NCBI GenBank assembly: GCA_947247005.1
Contig: OX365944.1
Location: forward strand, 508,501-572,500
Length of the DNA: 64,000 nt
Direction: 5' to 3'
Source of the DNA: Spisula solida
Taxonomy: Eukaryota; Mollusca; Bivalvia; Venerida; Mactridae
This document shows, one piece after another, positions 33,208 through 62,624 of this stretch. The notes below the pieces were generated by a model. The model did not search any database. It saw only the letters and a list, made by a program, of their open reading frames with translations, and had not been told where the DNA came from. Within the stretch, counting starts at the first letter, position 1; each line of letters opens with the position of its first letter. A program made the translations under genes and the position numbers.

Positions 33208-36014
33208 CAAACTATAAAATTGGCGTTAAGGTGGACACGGGAAAGTTCATGAACATGTCTGACTATAAACTATGACGTTAAGGTGGACACAGCAAAGTCC
33301 ATGAACATGTCTGACTATAAACTATGACGTTAAGGTGGACACGGCAAAGTCCATGAACATGTCTGACTATACACTATGACGTTAAGGTGGACACGGCAAA
33401 GTCCATGAACAAGTCTGACTATTCACTATGACGTTAAGGTGGATACAGCAAAGATCATGAACATGTCTGACTATACACTATGACGTTAAGGTGGATACAG
33501 CAAAGACCATGAACATGTCTGACTATACACTATGACGTGACACAGCAAAGACCATGAACATGTCTGACTATACACTATTACGTTAAGGTGGACACGGGAA
33601 ATTCATGAACACGTCTGACTATACACTATGGCGTGACACAGCAAAGACCATGAACATGTCTGACTATACACTATGACGTTAATATGGACACGGGAAAGTT
33701 CATGAACATGTCTGACTATACACTATGACGTGACACAGCAAAGACCATGAACATGTCTGACTATACACTATGATGTGACACAGTAAAGACCATAAACATG
33801 TCTGACTATACACTATGACGTGACAAAGTAAAGACCATGAACATGTCTGACTATACACTATGACGTGACACAGTAAAGACCATGAACATGTCTGACTATA
33901 CACTATGACGTGACACAGCAAATACCATGAACATGTCTGACTATACACTATGACGTGACACAGCAAAGTTCATGAACATGTCTGACTATACACTATGACG
34001 TGACACAGCAAATACCATGAACATGTCTGACTATACACTATGACGTGACACAGTAAAGACCATGAACATGTCTGACTATACACTATGACGTGACACAGCA
34101 AAGACCATGAACATGTCTGACTATACACTATGACGTGACACGGCAAAGTCCATGAACATGTCTGACAATACACTATGACGTTAAGGTGGACACAGTAAAG
34201 TCCATGAACAAGTTTGACTATACACTATGACGTTAAGGTGGATACAGCAAAGACCATAAACATGTCTGACTATACACTATGACGCTAAGGTGGACACGGC
34301 AAAGTCCATGAACAAGTCTGACTATACACTATGACGTTAAGGTGGATACAGCAAAGACCATGAACATGTCTGACTATAAACAATGACGTTAAGGTGGACA
34401 CGGCAAAGTCCATGAACATGTCTGACTATACACTATGACGCTAAGGTGGACACGGCAAAGTCCATGAACAAGTCTGACTATACACTATGACGTTAAGGTG
34501 GATACAGCAAAGACCATGAACATGTCTGACTATAAACTATGACGTTAAGGTGGACACGGCAAAGTCCATGAACATGTCTGACTATACATTATGACGTTAA
34601 GGTGGACACGGCAAAGTCCATGAACAAGTCTGACTATACACTATGACGTTAACGTGGATACAGCAAAGACCATGAACATGTCTGACTATACACTATGACG
34701 TTAAGGTGGATACAGCAAAGACCATGAACATGTCTGACTATACACTATGACGTGACACAGCAAAGACCATGAACATGTCTGACTATACACTATTACGTTA
34801 AGGTGGACACAGTAAAGTCCATGAACAAGTCTGACTATACACGATGACGTTAAGGTGGATACAGCAAAGACCATGAACATGTCTGACTATACACTATGAC
34901 GTGACACAGCAAAAACCATGAACATGTCCGACTATACACTATGACGTTAATGTGGACACAGCAAAAACCATGAACATGTCTGACTATAAACTATGACGTG
35001 ACACAGCAAAGACCATGAACATGTCTGACTATACACTATGGCGTTAAGGTGGACACAGCAAATACCATGAACATGTCTGACTTTACACTATGACGTTAAG
35101 GTGGACACAGCAAAGTCCATTAACAAGTCTGACTATACACTATGACGTTAATGTGGACACAGCAAAGACCATGAACATGTCTGACTATAAACTATGACGT
35201 GACACAGCAAAGACCATGAACATGTCTGACTATACACTATGGCGTTAGGGTGGACACAGCAAAGACCATGAACATGTCTGACTATACACTATGACGTTAA
35301 GGTGGACACAGCAAAGACCATGAACATGTCTGACTATACACTATGACGTTAAGGTGGACACAGCAAAGACCATGAACATGTCTGACTATAAACTATGACG
35401 TGACACAGCAAAGACCATGAACATGTCTGACTATACACTATGGCGTTAAGGTGGACACAGCAAAGACCATGAACATGTCTGACTATACACTATGACGTTA
35501 AGGTGGACACAGCAAAGACCATGAACATGTCTGACTATACACTATGACGTTAAGGTGGACACAGCAAAGTCCATGAACATGTCTGACTATAAACTATGAC
35601 ATCAAGGTGGACACAGCAAAGACCATGAACAAGTCTGACTATACACTATGACGTGACACAGCAAAGTTCATGAACATGTCTGACTATAAACTATGACATT
35701 AAGGTGGACACAGCAAAGTCGAGGAACATGTCTGACTATAAAATATGACGTGACACACCAAAGTTCATGAACATGTCTGACTATAAACTATGTCATTAAG
35801 GTGGACACAGCAAAGTCGAGGAACATGTCTGACTATAAACTATGACGTGACACACCAAAGTTCATGAACATGTCTGACTATAAACTATGACGTGACACAC
35901 CAAAGTTCATGAACATGTCTGACTATAAACTATGACGTGACACACCAAAGTTCATGAACATGTCTGACTATAAACTATGACGTGTCACACCAAAGTTCAT
36001 GAACATGTCTGACA
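33208..36014. repeat. Mixed 52-bp / 45-bp minisatellite, 2.8 kb
   Basis: Two unit lengths share CATGAACATGTCTGACTATA and CACTATGACGT. The 52-bp unit adds TAAGGTGGACA where the 45-bp unit reads GACA. 45-bp units run in blocks (33720-34170, 35850-36000) and are interspersed elsewhere. The minus-strand open frames (LLCHVIVYSQTCSWS repeats) exist only because 45 is a multiple of three. Confidence 0.95.
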
Positions 36015-36406
36015 ATCTCAGACGATTTATTGAATCCGTGAGCTCTTGTACAGTATCGTGTCGCTCTACGTTATGTATGCTCTTCATGCGTGAGTAGATG
36101 GAGGTAATAAAAGTACTATATAAGCACAATATAATACCGAAGTAAGTCTAATTTGAAGCAGCGTGGCTGCAAAACACTAATTAAACCAGGTGGAGTAATA
36201 TCATGGATGGGCGGGTAATCATTTATTTGTATTAATTCCGATAAATTGATACAGTCTTATTGTTTCTGTAGGCTGCGTGTAATTGGTTATATGGTCGACT
36301 GGAACATACAATATATGTCCTATGGCTACAATAGTCTACCATAACTGATACATACAGTTATTGCCTAATGTGTAATACGTATTATGTGCTAAGGATTCTT
36401 GTCTTA

Positions 36407-36627
36407 AGCCTAGGTCCCACTGAGCATTTTTTACCTCGGCGATGTACCCCCGATTGAAATTAATGAGCTATCAGGACACCGGGAACATGTTCCTTGTAGT
36501 CTATGTGAAGCTTCGGGGAAATCATGAAACAGTTTGTGATATCAGAAGGAATTGTGGTGAATCGGGTGGTATCGGAAGAAATCGGGAGAACATCGCAGAC
36601 GAGGAATGCCTCAGTGGGGCTTAGGCT
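36407..36627. mobile_element. PIF/Harbinger-like MITE, copy 2
   Basis: AGCCTAGGTCCCACTGAG on the left, CTCAGTGGGGCTTAGGCT on the right, TTA on both sides (36404-36406, 36628-36630). The interior matches 1277-1514 in reverse (GATGTTCTCCCGATT versus AATCGGGAGAACATC). The 60-aa frame inside is incidental. Confidence 0.8.
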
Positions 36628-36630
36628 TTA

Positions 36631-38380
36631 CCAGTTACTATTTATAATAATAATAAAAAAATAACGACTGGATGACATACTAGTACATGTAGTTGGTTCT
36701 AGACCAATTTTCATTCTTTAATGGGGCACTAGTATGACATGCAAATAATGGGGGAAATACGAACAAATGTATGCGTATCGTACGTGTTCCTTTCATTTGT
36801 TTTACCCTGCTTTCGTTGTTGTTGTTGTTGTCGTTGAATGGCAATGGATAGCTTGAATATTTGCTAACAGAATGTGACTGGTTATATTAGTATAATCATA
36901 GAATTAATTGAATGTACTAACAACTTTATACAATGTATCACCCCCTCATGTAGCCTACTCGATCACTTCTAGATGAGATCCGTTCTCTACGATTCAGAGA
37001 AGTTCCAATATGTAATGTCTACAGTAGCGAAATTGTCGAAACTATAAACTTGACAGGAACATTTATTCATCAATGTATGCTTTGAAGATCAATATAAATT
37101 ATTTGAATAAAATAATGTCTTATAATATGTATACCATACTACATAGACTAACAGTGCTGTCATTTGATCTTGATTGAATTATTTGTAATATTACACTTAT
37201 AACTATGTACTAGAATCCAATAACTTTGTGCTCTAGTCAATGAAAGCACTATTGTTTATTTTGTTTTATTATGTTTTTTTGTTATTTTCTTATCAGTAAT
37301 ATTTACATTTTTGTATGTGTTTTTTTTTTACTTTTTATAGTTTTTAAACTTTGGATTGCCTTTTATGTAAATATCAAAATTGTATACGCGAGAGAGTCCA
37401 GAATTTGGAAAGTAAACTATATTCTATTCTATTCTGTTCTATTCTATTCTGTTCTACGACACGTTGTTTGTTTGTGTGAAATACTATCACACTAATCCAA
37501 CACTCTACCCTGTATAAACTATTATATGGGCGATTTCCCTTGCAAGTAATATCATGAACACCAGAAGCTGAGATTGTAGATTTCTATAATATTATAACAC
37601 AGAATGTACTGGAGCTATAAAACATACTTACGTAGGTACTGATCAATAATTCTAACATTGACTAGACCACATGACCTGAAATGAAGGGGAACCAGTAATA
37701 TTCCTACATGTTGCACATTTATGAAAATTTGATAATCGTGTATATATCAGTATCATTTGTACGTGTTGGCATTTCCTGTATACGATGTAAACTTGTTAAT
37801 TACGTTTATAACTGTTACCGTGGTTACATAGAACAAAACGTCACAGGAATCGAGACATCCTGATTTCCATTAATATTGAGAGATACACATTGTATATTAT
37901 ATTGATATACATGTAGTAAGTGTACACCTGTATGAACGTTTGTTCCGATAATAAGTACTAGAATTGTGTTTTATTCTATAGAGACATACATGTACTTTAA
38001 TCATCGCGAAATGTCGAACTTGACGCAAATTGTGGCAAGTCAACTTTAGGCAACTGCTAGAACGTACGATTATCAGTCGCTCGTCAATCGACTGCAAATG
38101 GTGAAATTATTATTTAATTTGTTCTAGTCACGTGATTCTTGACAGGAAATGACGTCACGTTTGTCTTATATAGAGGATGAAATAGAATTAAGGGTAAGCT
38201 TGTTATACCATTCTGATCACCTCGGCCTTTATGCATTGTATTTACCGGAGACAAGCGGAAATGACCGAGCTTTCACGATTGCTTGTTATACCGGCAGTGT
38301 AATAATCATTGCGGTATACCGTACACCGGATATTGACAGTACGACTAGTCATTATTTTTCACGACATTTTTAATTCTTTT
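36631..38380. other. AT-rich stretch, no supported gene
   Basis: Contains a short (TTCTA/GTTCTA)n microsatellite at 37423-37456. At 38148 a 15-codon frame (MTSRLSYIEDEIELR) runs into a GTAAGC donor and is too short to accept alone. Otherwise no feature. Confidence 0.35.
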
Positions 38381-38381
38381 T

Positions 38382-39898
38382 CTCAGTGTACCCTATGAAT
38401 AGAGAAGGTTGTGCAGCGGCCATGTTTAGCCGCAACGGATATGGCGTCACAGGAACTGATATAGTTCAATTTTGAACTCTGAGCCATAACCTATCCGACT
38501 AGTCCATTTTGGCGGGTAGACTATCATTTTTTACGCTCGGAGCGCATTTTTTAATGATATGATTCTTACAGATATCTGTTTATAATCAGATTAAAGTTTA
38601 GTGCAGTCGTCAACGTTCAGAATTTCTAACCCATAAGTCGGTGGTTCAATTCCCTCATTTGGTCATTTTTTAATTGGTTGTTTTATGTTATTTGAAGAGA
38701 TTGTAAGTTAAAGATTGTGTTTATATTTTTAATTTATCCATTGAAAGGTGTCGATTCAATATAATTATTTATCATTTTCATTCATTTCGATCGTTGGTGT
38801 ATTTCGAGCTTACTGACATCCTATATTCGGTTGATTAGCCTTCATAACGTTCTACAAATACATGTAACAAATATGGTTTGTCACATATACTAGTATTACA
38901 CGGATTTTACAAGTTGTGTGCATTTAAAAAAATCTAATAAAAATGAAAAACTATTTTGGTGGGATTCGAACTCGTCCTGATCGGACAAAAGTTATTTTAC
39001 AATGTATCAAGCGCTTTACCGTCACGACCAACCAGACACTTGAAATAGTTTACCTTAATTGTATTACTTATCGTACAGGTCAAACCTATACCAACCTATA
39101 TCGATTAGTGGTTAAAACCTTAAAAGTGCAGTCACGGCTCAATGCTCGAAATCGAACTATACCCGTGTTTGTTTTGACAACTACAGAAAAACTGGGTACC
39201 AGCTTTCGTCAAATCCGTTGCGGCAAAACATGGTCGCTGCAAAACGGATACACTCATTTAATTTGATATATACTCAAAACAAAACGTTTAGTCAGGTATA
39301 TTTCAATGTAGGTTTAAATTGTAGAATATTGACCAAAACGGTCGAATATTGACTATGACATGTAAATAGAGCATATCTGACCATATGCATGGTAATTTTG
39401 CATTTACACGATATGTGTGACGTGTTTTCAGCCCATACCTAAAATTTGACGGGCATGCCATGTGCAGTCGTTCGTCATCTAGTGACTTCATTTTTGGCGT
39501 AAATCTTCCAAAAAATCAGATATTTGGCTTGTGCGTTGTTGTAGAAATGACAACGGATACCGTTGACATTCGTAAGAAGTTAGTTCCACACCCCGAGACC
39601 GACGATGCATCTCTTTCGCTCGGAGTCATGGAGGATACAATGGATCTTGGGAAGCTTCAGTATTTTGGTTACGATCCCCTATGTGTTTAATGGTGTTCTT
39701 TCGTGACAAAACGTGTTTTGTGGTGATCATCCTTTAAGGGGTACTTGTAGAAATGAGTAAATATATCGATAAAATGATATTTTGTAACTTCCAACCATTT
39801 ATGTCAATAAAAATAGCATACGAATTCCTACTGACTTAACTTTTTGTTTTCAGTATACATAGGGTACACTCAGATAATTTGAGGCCATGTGCCTATGA
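38382..39898. mobile_element. MITE family P copy expanded to 1.5 kb by internal insertions
   Basis: Left arm (GTGTACCCTATGAATAGAGA, GTGCAGCGGCCATGTTTAGC) at 38382-38460; inverted inner arm (GAAAAACTGGGTACCAGC, TCCGTTGCGGCAAAACATGG) at 39178-39250; outer right end (AGGGTACACTCAGATAATTT, CATGTGCCTATG) at 39858-39898. Compared with the 261-bp copy at 8974, about 0.7 kb sits in the centre and about 0.6 kb inside the right arm. Confidence 0.6.
39547..39690 (+). CDS. Possible terminal exon fragment, unknown protein
   Basis: After a plausible acceptor (GCGTTGTTGTAG|AA) a 47-codon frame starts MTTDTVDIRKKLVPHPETDD, continues with GVMEDTMDLGKLQYFGYDP, and ends at TAA 39688-39690. Composition is protein-like and non-repetitive, but I recognise no family and see no partner exon. 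It lies in the segment that interrupts the right arm of the MITE, so it may be a captured gene fragment. Confidence 0.25.
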   Translation: MTTDTVDIRKKLVPHPETDDASLSLGVMEDTMDLGKLQYFGYDPLCV

Positions 39899-40444
39899 TT
39901 ATATGCATTTTATTAACGGATACATCGCAACTTTACAATGGCGTATAAAATGCTGTAGTATTTAATAGAACCATGAATAAGACGAAGTAAGGGCCATTAC
40001 ACTTTAGAACTTCACAGTTTAGCTTATAATTAGCACCATTTCAAGGGCCAATACCATATGTCAATGCAAGGATAACCATCATATTAATTGGGTGTTAAAT
40101 TTAAGTGAATGCATTGGATTATACAATCCCACATATTACTCATACTTAATACAATTTTAAACTTTGGACTTTTTAGATAGTTTTCGATTTTTGTTGTAAA
40201 TTAGCTGTTTTTTATGAGTATATGAATATGTTACTAGTCTCTTATAATTCTAGTCAAAATGACCACATCTTTTATTTGTTTGTATATAATGATGTTTGTA
40301 TGGTTGTAAATGTGGATGACACATAAATAAACAATAATATATTATTTTCAATGTTTTCTACCAAAATTGATAATTTCCCTCGGTTAACAGAATTCAGTTA
40401 ATTTTCATCTACTATATACTGTTTTCTCAAAGCACTATAAGTCT

Positions 40445-40650
40445 TACGGAAATATCGTAAAATCGCATATTTTCGGGGATTTTAATTTCGTGGGGTCGTA
40501 AATTCGTGGATTACAGAACATGAAAAGGTAAACACATGTCTGAATTTGAGAGGACGGTTAATCGTGGGGATAAGAATTCCCGGTCGAGTTCAACAACGAA
40601 ATCAACGAAAATTCAACTCCCTCGAAATATGTCCCCAATTTGCAGTTGTT
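40445..40650. repeat. Dispersed repeat, copy B
   Basis: Same ordered blocks as 3258-3470: CGCATATTTTCGGGGATTTT, TTCGTGGGGTCGTAAATTCG, GGTAAACACATGTCTGAATT, GAAAATTCAACTCCCTCGAA. Confidence 0.7.
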
Positions 40651-42650
40651 AAAAGTATAAAGACTTTAATTTTGAACGTAAATAAAAGTTTTCCTTTAGT
40701 ACCCAGCAGGTGTTTACGTGGTCAATTGGGCCACTTCTGAATCCCTCGAAGTTATTTATCAAACTTGACTTATTATGTAGTATATTGGTCACATGTCAAT
40801 AGCTTGAACCATGTTCGATATTTTACCCAAATCACTGATTCGAAGGGACCCCAAGTGCAAAGGTGCTTGACATGTGGATATGACCCCATGGTCCCATCTA
40901 CAACCCAACAACAAATTTAATATAGAGACTAAGGCTCAATTCTCATTTTCTATCTATAGTTGTGTACAATCTAGAATAGTCATTCATTTATAACAGAGAC
41001 TATAGATATATACAGTCTCGGTTTATAATTATGACTATCTTACAGTATGCCGCGGGTTGACCCATACAAATCTAATTATTCTATACCATGTTCCTAATTA
41101 TGTAGTTGAGTAAGTTAACCCTCGCATAGATATTCTCCTGTTATAGATCTGTAAACAGGGGTCCTATGATATTCCTATACTAGTAGAAGCATACTAGATT
41201 CTATATTATTAATATTGGATCCATAAATTATGAATTATGACTTACATTTAAGCAATGCCCAAAATGGGCGGATAATTACCATTTGTATTGATGGTGTGAA
41301 CTATATAAGGGTCGGTTGTACCTAACTCTTTTCAAATGTAGATTGTTGACTTTTTCAAGACAGCTGGCGACGATCCCTAAAAAATATGACAATGTCACTT
41401 TTTCATTAACTCTACTCTTACAATGTTGGTCCTATTTGCCAAATTTGACGCGCGAAAATCCCCAAAATACAAAAATATACATGGAGTTGAATTTCTTTCT
41501 GAACATTTTTGTATTTTGGGGATTTTCGCGCGTCAAACTTGGCACGTGCACATATTAGTCATCTCTTTGGTAAAATTTGGTTTACTTCCATTCCATTCGG
41601 TTTGGTCATAATGTATGTGTTATAAACACAAAACTCATTTGTACTAAGCAAAACTGACTGAAATTATGCCTTGTAACATCAAAGAAAGGTCTGATCTTGA
41701 ATTTAGTGAAATATTTAGGCCTATACACGAGGTACTGTGTGAGATTTAGGGATATCATAAGGTAACTTTTAGCATATTGGTACACATGTTTATTAGGCCT
41801 ACATGTTTCAAAGCAGACCAAGAGCATCAGAAAGACAACAACGATGCATTTGATTTTCTTCACACGCCAAGTCCTGCTATTCAAATACCAGCTTGAACCA
41901 ATGGGCAAATTTGTAACCAGAAGGTTCAACAAGTATTTTGACAAAAACTATAATATAGTATATGATATTTGATTTTGTGCAGGAAATACTTGATAAATCA
42001 TGATTTCCTAAAGTGTGGAATTGTTGATGAAATGGAACATAATATTAGATATGCGTACCTTTTACATGAAAATGCCTTTTATTTGATAAAACTTCGTGAT
42101 GGGAGTTGTACCTTTTGCAGACGACAAAACAATTTTTGAGAGGCGATAGCCTCTCTATACTACCATCGTCCATTTCTTATACAACCTGAACTGCCTTTAG
42201 GCTGCTATGTGAATCCGCATTCAAGTAGTTCCAGAAACTGTCAACATTCCAAATACTGCTTCATATGTTTCTCCAAATTTTTAAACTGATTTAATTCAAT
42301 CAGCAATATTTGTTTATTCTAAGATCAACAATTATCGTGAAACTGTTCGTTAAATCGATATTTTTGCAGAAAATCACTCCGCCGATGTCATATTGGACTT
42401 GTTTCGCTAAAGCTATTTTTAGAAACTTCAGACCAGGCTCGCGTGATGGTTGTATCAATGAATCGTATAGCCGCTTTCTATAGATGTCTCACGCTGTGAG
42501 GGAAGTGATTACAAGGCGGTACTGTAGAATCTGATAAATAGGCGCGTAGTATTATTTTTAAGCCACTTTTGATATACGCATTCAATACACGTATTACATG
42601 TAAATTAATATGCCCCTATTTACAAGTATTTAGATACCCAACATGCCTAT
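40651..42650. other. No gene seen apart from a hairpin element
   Basis: AT-rich DNA. Open frames at 41316-41611 run through the hairpin at 41438-41543 and are not coding candidates. The 112-aa minus frame at 41606-41944 shows no domain or splice signal that I trust. Confidence 0.35.
41438..41543. repeat. Long hairpin: 39-bp arms, 28-nt loop
   Basis: GCCAAATTTGACGCGCGAAA... (41438-41476) pairs with ...TTTCGCGCGTCAAACTTGGC (41505-41543) with a single mismatch. It is a near-perfect foldback, likely a very young or conserved small element; a precursor-like RNA hairpin is possible. Confidence 0.9.
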
Positions 42651-42661
42651 ATAGTCACATA

Positions 42662-43029
42662 TCCTTTCCGCTACCATAGCGTACTAATGCAGACTCGCCG
42701 GGATGGCCATTTCGGCCTTCCGTAGTGTTCGACCTAAATGCCCAAATTCGGGAATTTTGCGGTCATGGATACATAGGCATCCCAGACTAAAGGATATAAC
42801 GGGTCCAGGGTCGTGCGCGTGTTTTTCGGCGCGCTGGACCACTTTAAAGAGGGCTTTGAACGTAGATTTTCCAAAACTGAAATTACTGGTCCTATCCGCC
42901 ATTGCAGTACGATTCCCTGTGGAATTGCATTGACATTTAGCGCCAATTTTTTTTTATTTTTCTATAGAAGGAATATAAGGCTAGACAATTTCTTCCCCCC
43001 CCCCCCCAAATTCGTGGTAGCGGAAAGGA
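42662..43029. mobile_element. 368-bp MITE with TA target
   Basis: TCCTTTCCGCTACCA on the left, TGGTAGCGGAAAGGA on the right, TA on each side (42660-42661, 43030-43031). The GC-richer interior keeps several overlapping frames open, but no known domain is seen. Confidence 0.8.
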
Positions 43030-43304
43030 TATGCCTATTTTGACATTCAAGACAAGATCGGCAGTAAGAAAACGAACATTAAACGTGTAAAGTCGGTTTA
43101 ACAACCAGACCGCCTCTCATCAGCACTCTCAGTGCTTTGATTAATATTGAACTAGTAGTAGTTCTATGCATATAGAGTTTATTGAGGGTTTTCTGTGAGT
43201 TTCATTGTAAACGAATCTGTCAATATAAAGTTATAGTGTGCTGCAAAATGTATGTGATGTTTTTTTAATGTTTTCTGTGCTCGGCTTGTTAAGTTGAGTG
43301 CTAT

Positions 43305-43338
43305 CACGCATGTTAATTAAATTTAATTAACATGCGTG
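43305..43338. repeat. 34-bp perfect palindrome
   Basis: CACGCATGTTAATTAAA joined head-to-head with TTTAATTAACATGCGTG. Related to 31923-31948. Confidence 0.9.
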
Positions 43339-43959
43339 GTGCTATCTTCCATGTCCGATTTCTTTTATCTTTTATAGAGTCAGTTGCATCACGAAGTTTT
43401 ATCAACGTGCGTGGTTGCATTTCTTTTCGAACACCCCTCAACTCACCATGTTAATAGAATAGGAAAATGTGAATGAGATAATCATATAGATCTATACATA
43501 GTATTTCTGCTTCAGCGCCGTCACCTGTTGCATCGTGGAATATTACATCTCACACATGGATTACATCTCACACTTCCTTCGTTATATACAGTTTAATTAA
43601 CATGCGTGATCATACACCCCACCGTCGATTACCGAGTATTACAGGGTGGCGCTGTCAGAGAAAAACAGAAAGCATTGTTAAACTAGCTGTAAACAAATGC
43701 ATATCACAAACGTGAGCGACGTGATTAGTTACACTACTCTAGATTATGATGGTTCGTTGTTAAGTACGTAGGCCTACTGCGCGTCACCTTATCTCGTGCC
43801 GCAAGGTTTATCCCGTGCTGCGCTGATTAGTAGATCTACAGTAATTGGATTTACGAGAACTATTTTAATACGAAATCAAATTATTTCCTTAATACGCGAT
43901 GTTTATCCAGATTTCTTGTAATTATCTAGACAGACAATCCTTGAACATGTAATTATGCG

Positions 43960-44078
43960 GGAACTTTACGGAATGTGTAATTTTAGTGGGTACGAAATTA
44001 CCGCGCTGCTGTAACCGGAAGTTTGATATTGTGTACATGTGTAAATGTTTACAAACGCGATGTGATGACTTATAAAAG
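43960..44078 (+). promoter_or_regulatory. Presumed 5' region of the Rab gene
   Basis: Directly upstream of the ATG are an ETS-type word ACCGGAAGT (about 44014-44022) and CpG-containing TACCGCGCTG. The TATAAAAG word abuts the ATG and so cannot set a start site for it. No transcription start is visible. Confidence 0.3.
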
Positions 44079-61430
<17,352 letters not shown>

Positions 61431-61994
61431 GTGCGTTCATTCTATAATATCATTTGTACTAGTTATCTTTTTTCCATGTATTATCCTCACTTTATTAAAA
61501 AATCAATGTATTATATCTTTGATGAGGGAGTATATTGCTTTGCATATGTCTGTCGGTAAGCCAAATGGTTTCCTTTTAATAATGCAAGAATGCTTAGCCC
61601 TTGGATCATCAAACTCTACATGGAGGTTGGCAAGCAGCAGTAGATTACCCCTTTGAGGTCAGAAGGTCAAATGACAAGGTCCCTGTGACCTTTCACATTA
61701 ATGACTATTTAGCTGCATTGGGGGCATACAAGTTTTATAAACATCTCTTGTTAAAATCATAATTTGTACTACTATGTATTAGTAGTATATATAATGTTCA
61801 CATTTCATTAACAAAATTAGAATTATGATTGAAGTTGCTTGTCTTCATTTACTTCATATTTCTTGTTGCAATATTTTAAGGAAACGTTTGTGTATTCCTC
61901 AATATTTCCTCTCAATAATCTGCATGACTCGTCTGTGTGACTGCAGGGTTTTACCATTTACAGTGATTCTTAAACTTTTTAGGACTTTTTGTCA

Positions 61995-62190
61995 CCTAGG
62001 ACTTTCAGCTTTTTGACAGCTGAAACTTGGGACTTTCAGCTTTTTGACAGCTGAAAATTAGGACTTTCAGCTTTTTGACAGCTAAAACTTGGACTTCCAG
62101 CTTTTTGACAGCTGAAGTTTGGGACTTCCAGCTTTTTGACAGCTGAAGTTTGGGACTTTCGGCTTTTTGACAGCTGAAACTTGGGACTTT
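61995..62190. repeat. 31-bp tandem repeat of a small hairpin, about 6 copies
   Basis: Unit GGGACTTTCAGCTTTTTGAC plus AGCTGAAACTT; each unit contains TCAGCTTTTTGACAGCTGA, a short stem-loop. Confidence 0.9.
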
Positions 62191-62624
62191 AGCGGTGGTC
62201 TAGTTTCATTTCCTCGATCAGTGTTGTGTGCTTGGCATTGTGCTGTGTGATTGTGGTCGGTGTTATGTTCTGTTTTCTGTGCTCGGCTGTTTCAGTTAAA
62301 TAGGAAGTGCGTATCCCCAAATGTCTGATGATTATTTAAAGTTCTTGCAATGCATGTAATCACTAAAACTCTCGATACCTTTAAACTACTAACACTGCGC
62401 TGTTATCCTCTTGGCTAGGATGTCATGCTGATTATAGGTGAAGAAATTAAATGAGAATTCACATTTTTGTAGACAATACATAAAGTGAACATTGCATTTT
62501 AAACACAATATGACGCCACTTTCTGGTATCCCTGGTCGGAAAGTACCTTCCCTGTTCGAATTTTGTTATCTTTTTCTCTGGAGCATATTGTGGCACAAAG
62601 TATTATACAAGTGATATGTTAGTA

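Noticed and set aside
33700..34173. Minus-strand frames with repeated LLCHVIVYSQTCSWS
   Set aside because: Products of the 45-bp minisatellite units, with no independent coding signal.
30503..36014. CRISPR-like array (repeated short blocks)
   Set aside because: Units are contiguous with no unique spacers, in a eukaryotic genome; these are minisatellites.
36442..36624. 60-codon frame
   Set aside because: Lies wholly inside the Harbinger-like MITE copy 2.
38148..38196. Short exon MTSRLSYIEDEIELR with GTAAGC donor
   Set aside because: Only 15 codons, no upstream promoter or downstream acceptor identified; chance ATG-to-donor frames of this size are common.
42684..43043. Five overlapping frames of 70 to 76 codons on both strands
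   Set aside because: They sit inside the 368-bp MITE, whose GC-richer interior simply has fewer stops.
44070..44077. TATAAAAG as the TATA box of the Rab gene
   Set aside because: It ends one base before the start codon, leaving no room for a transcription start and 5' UTR.
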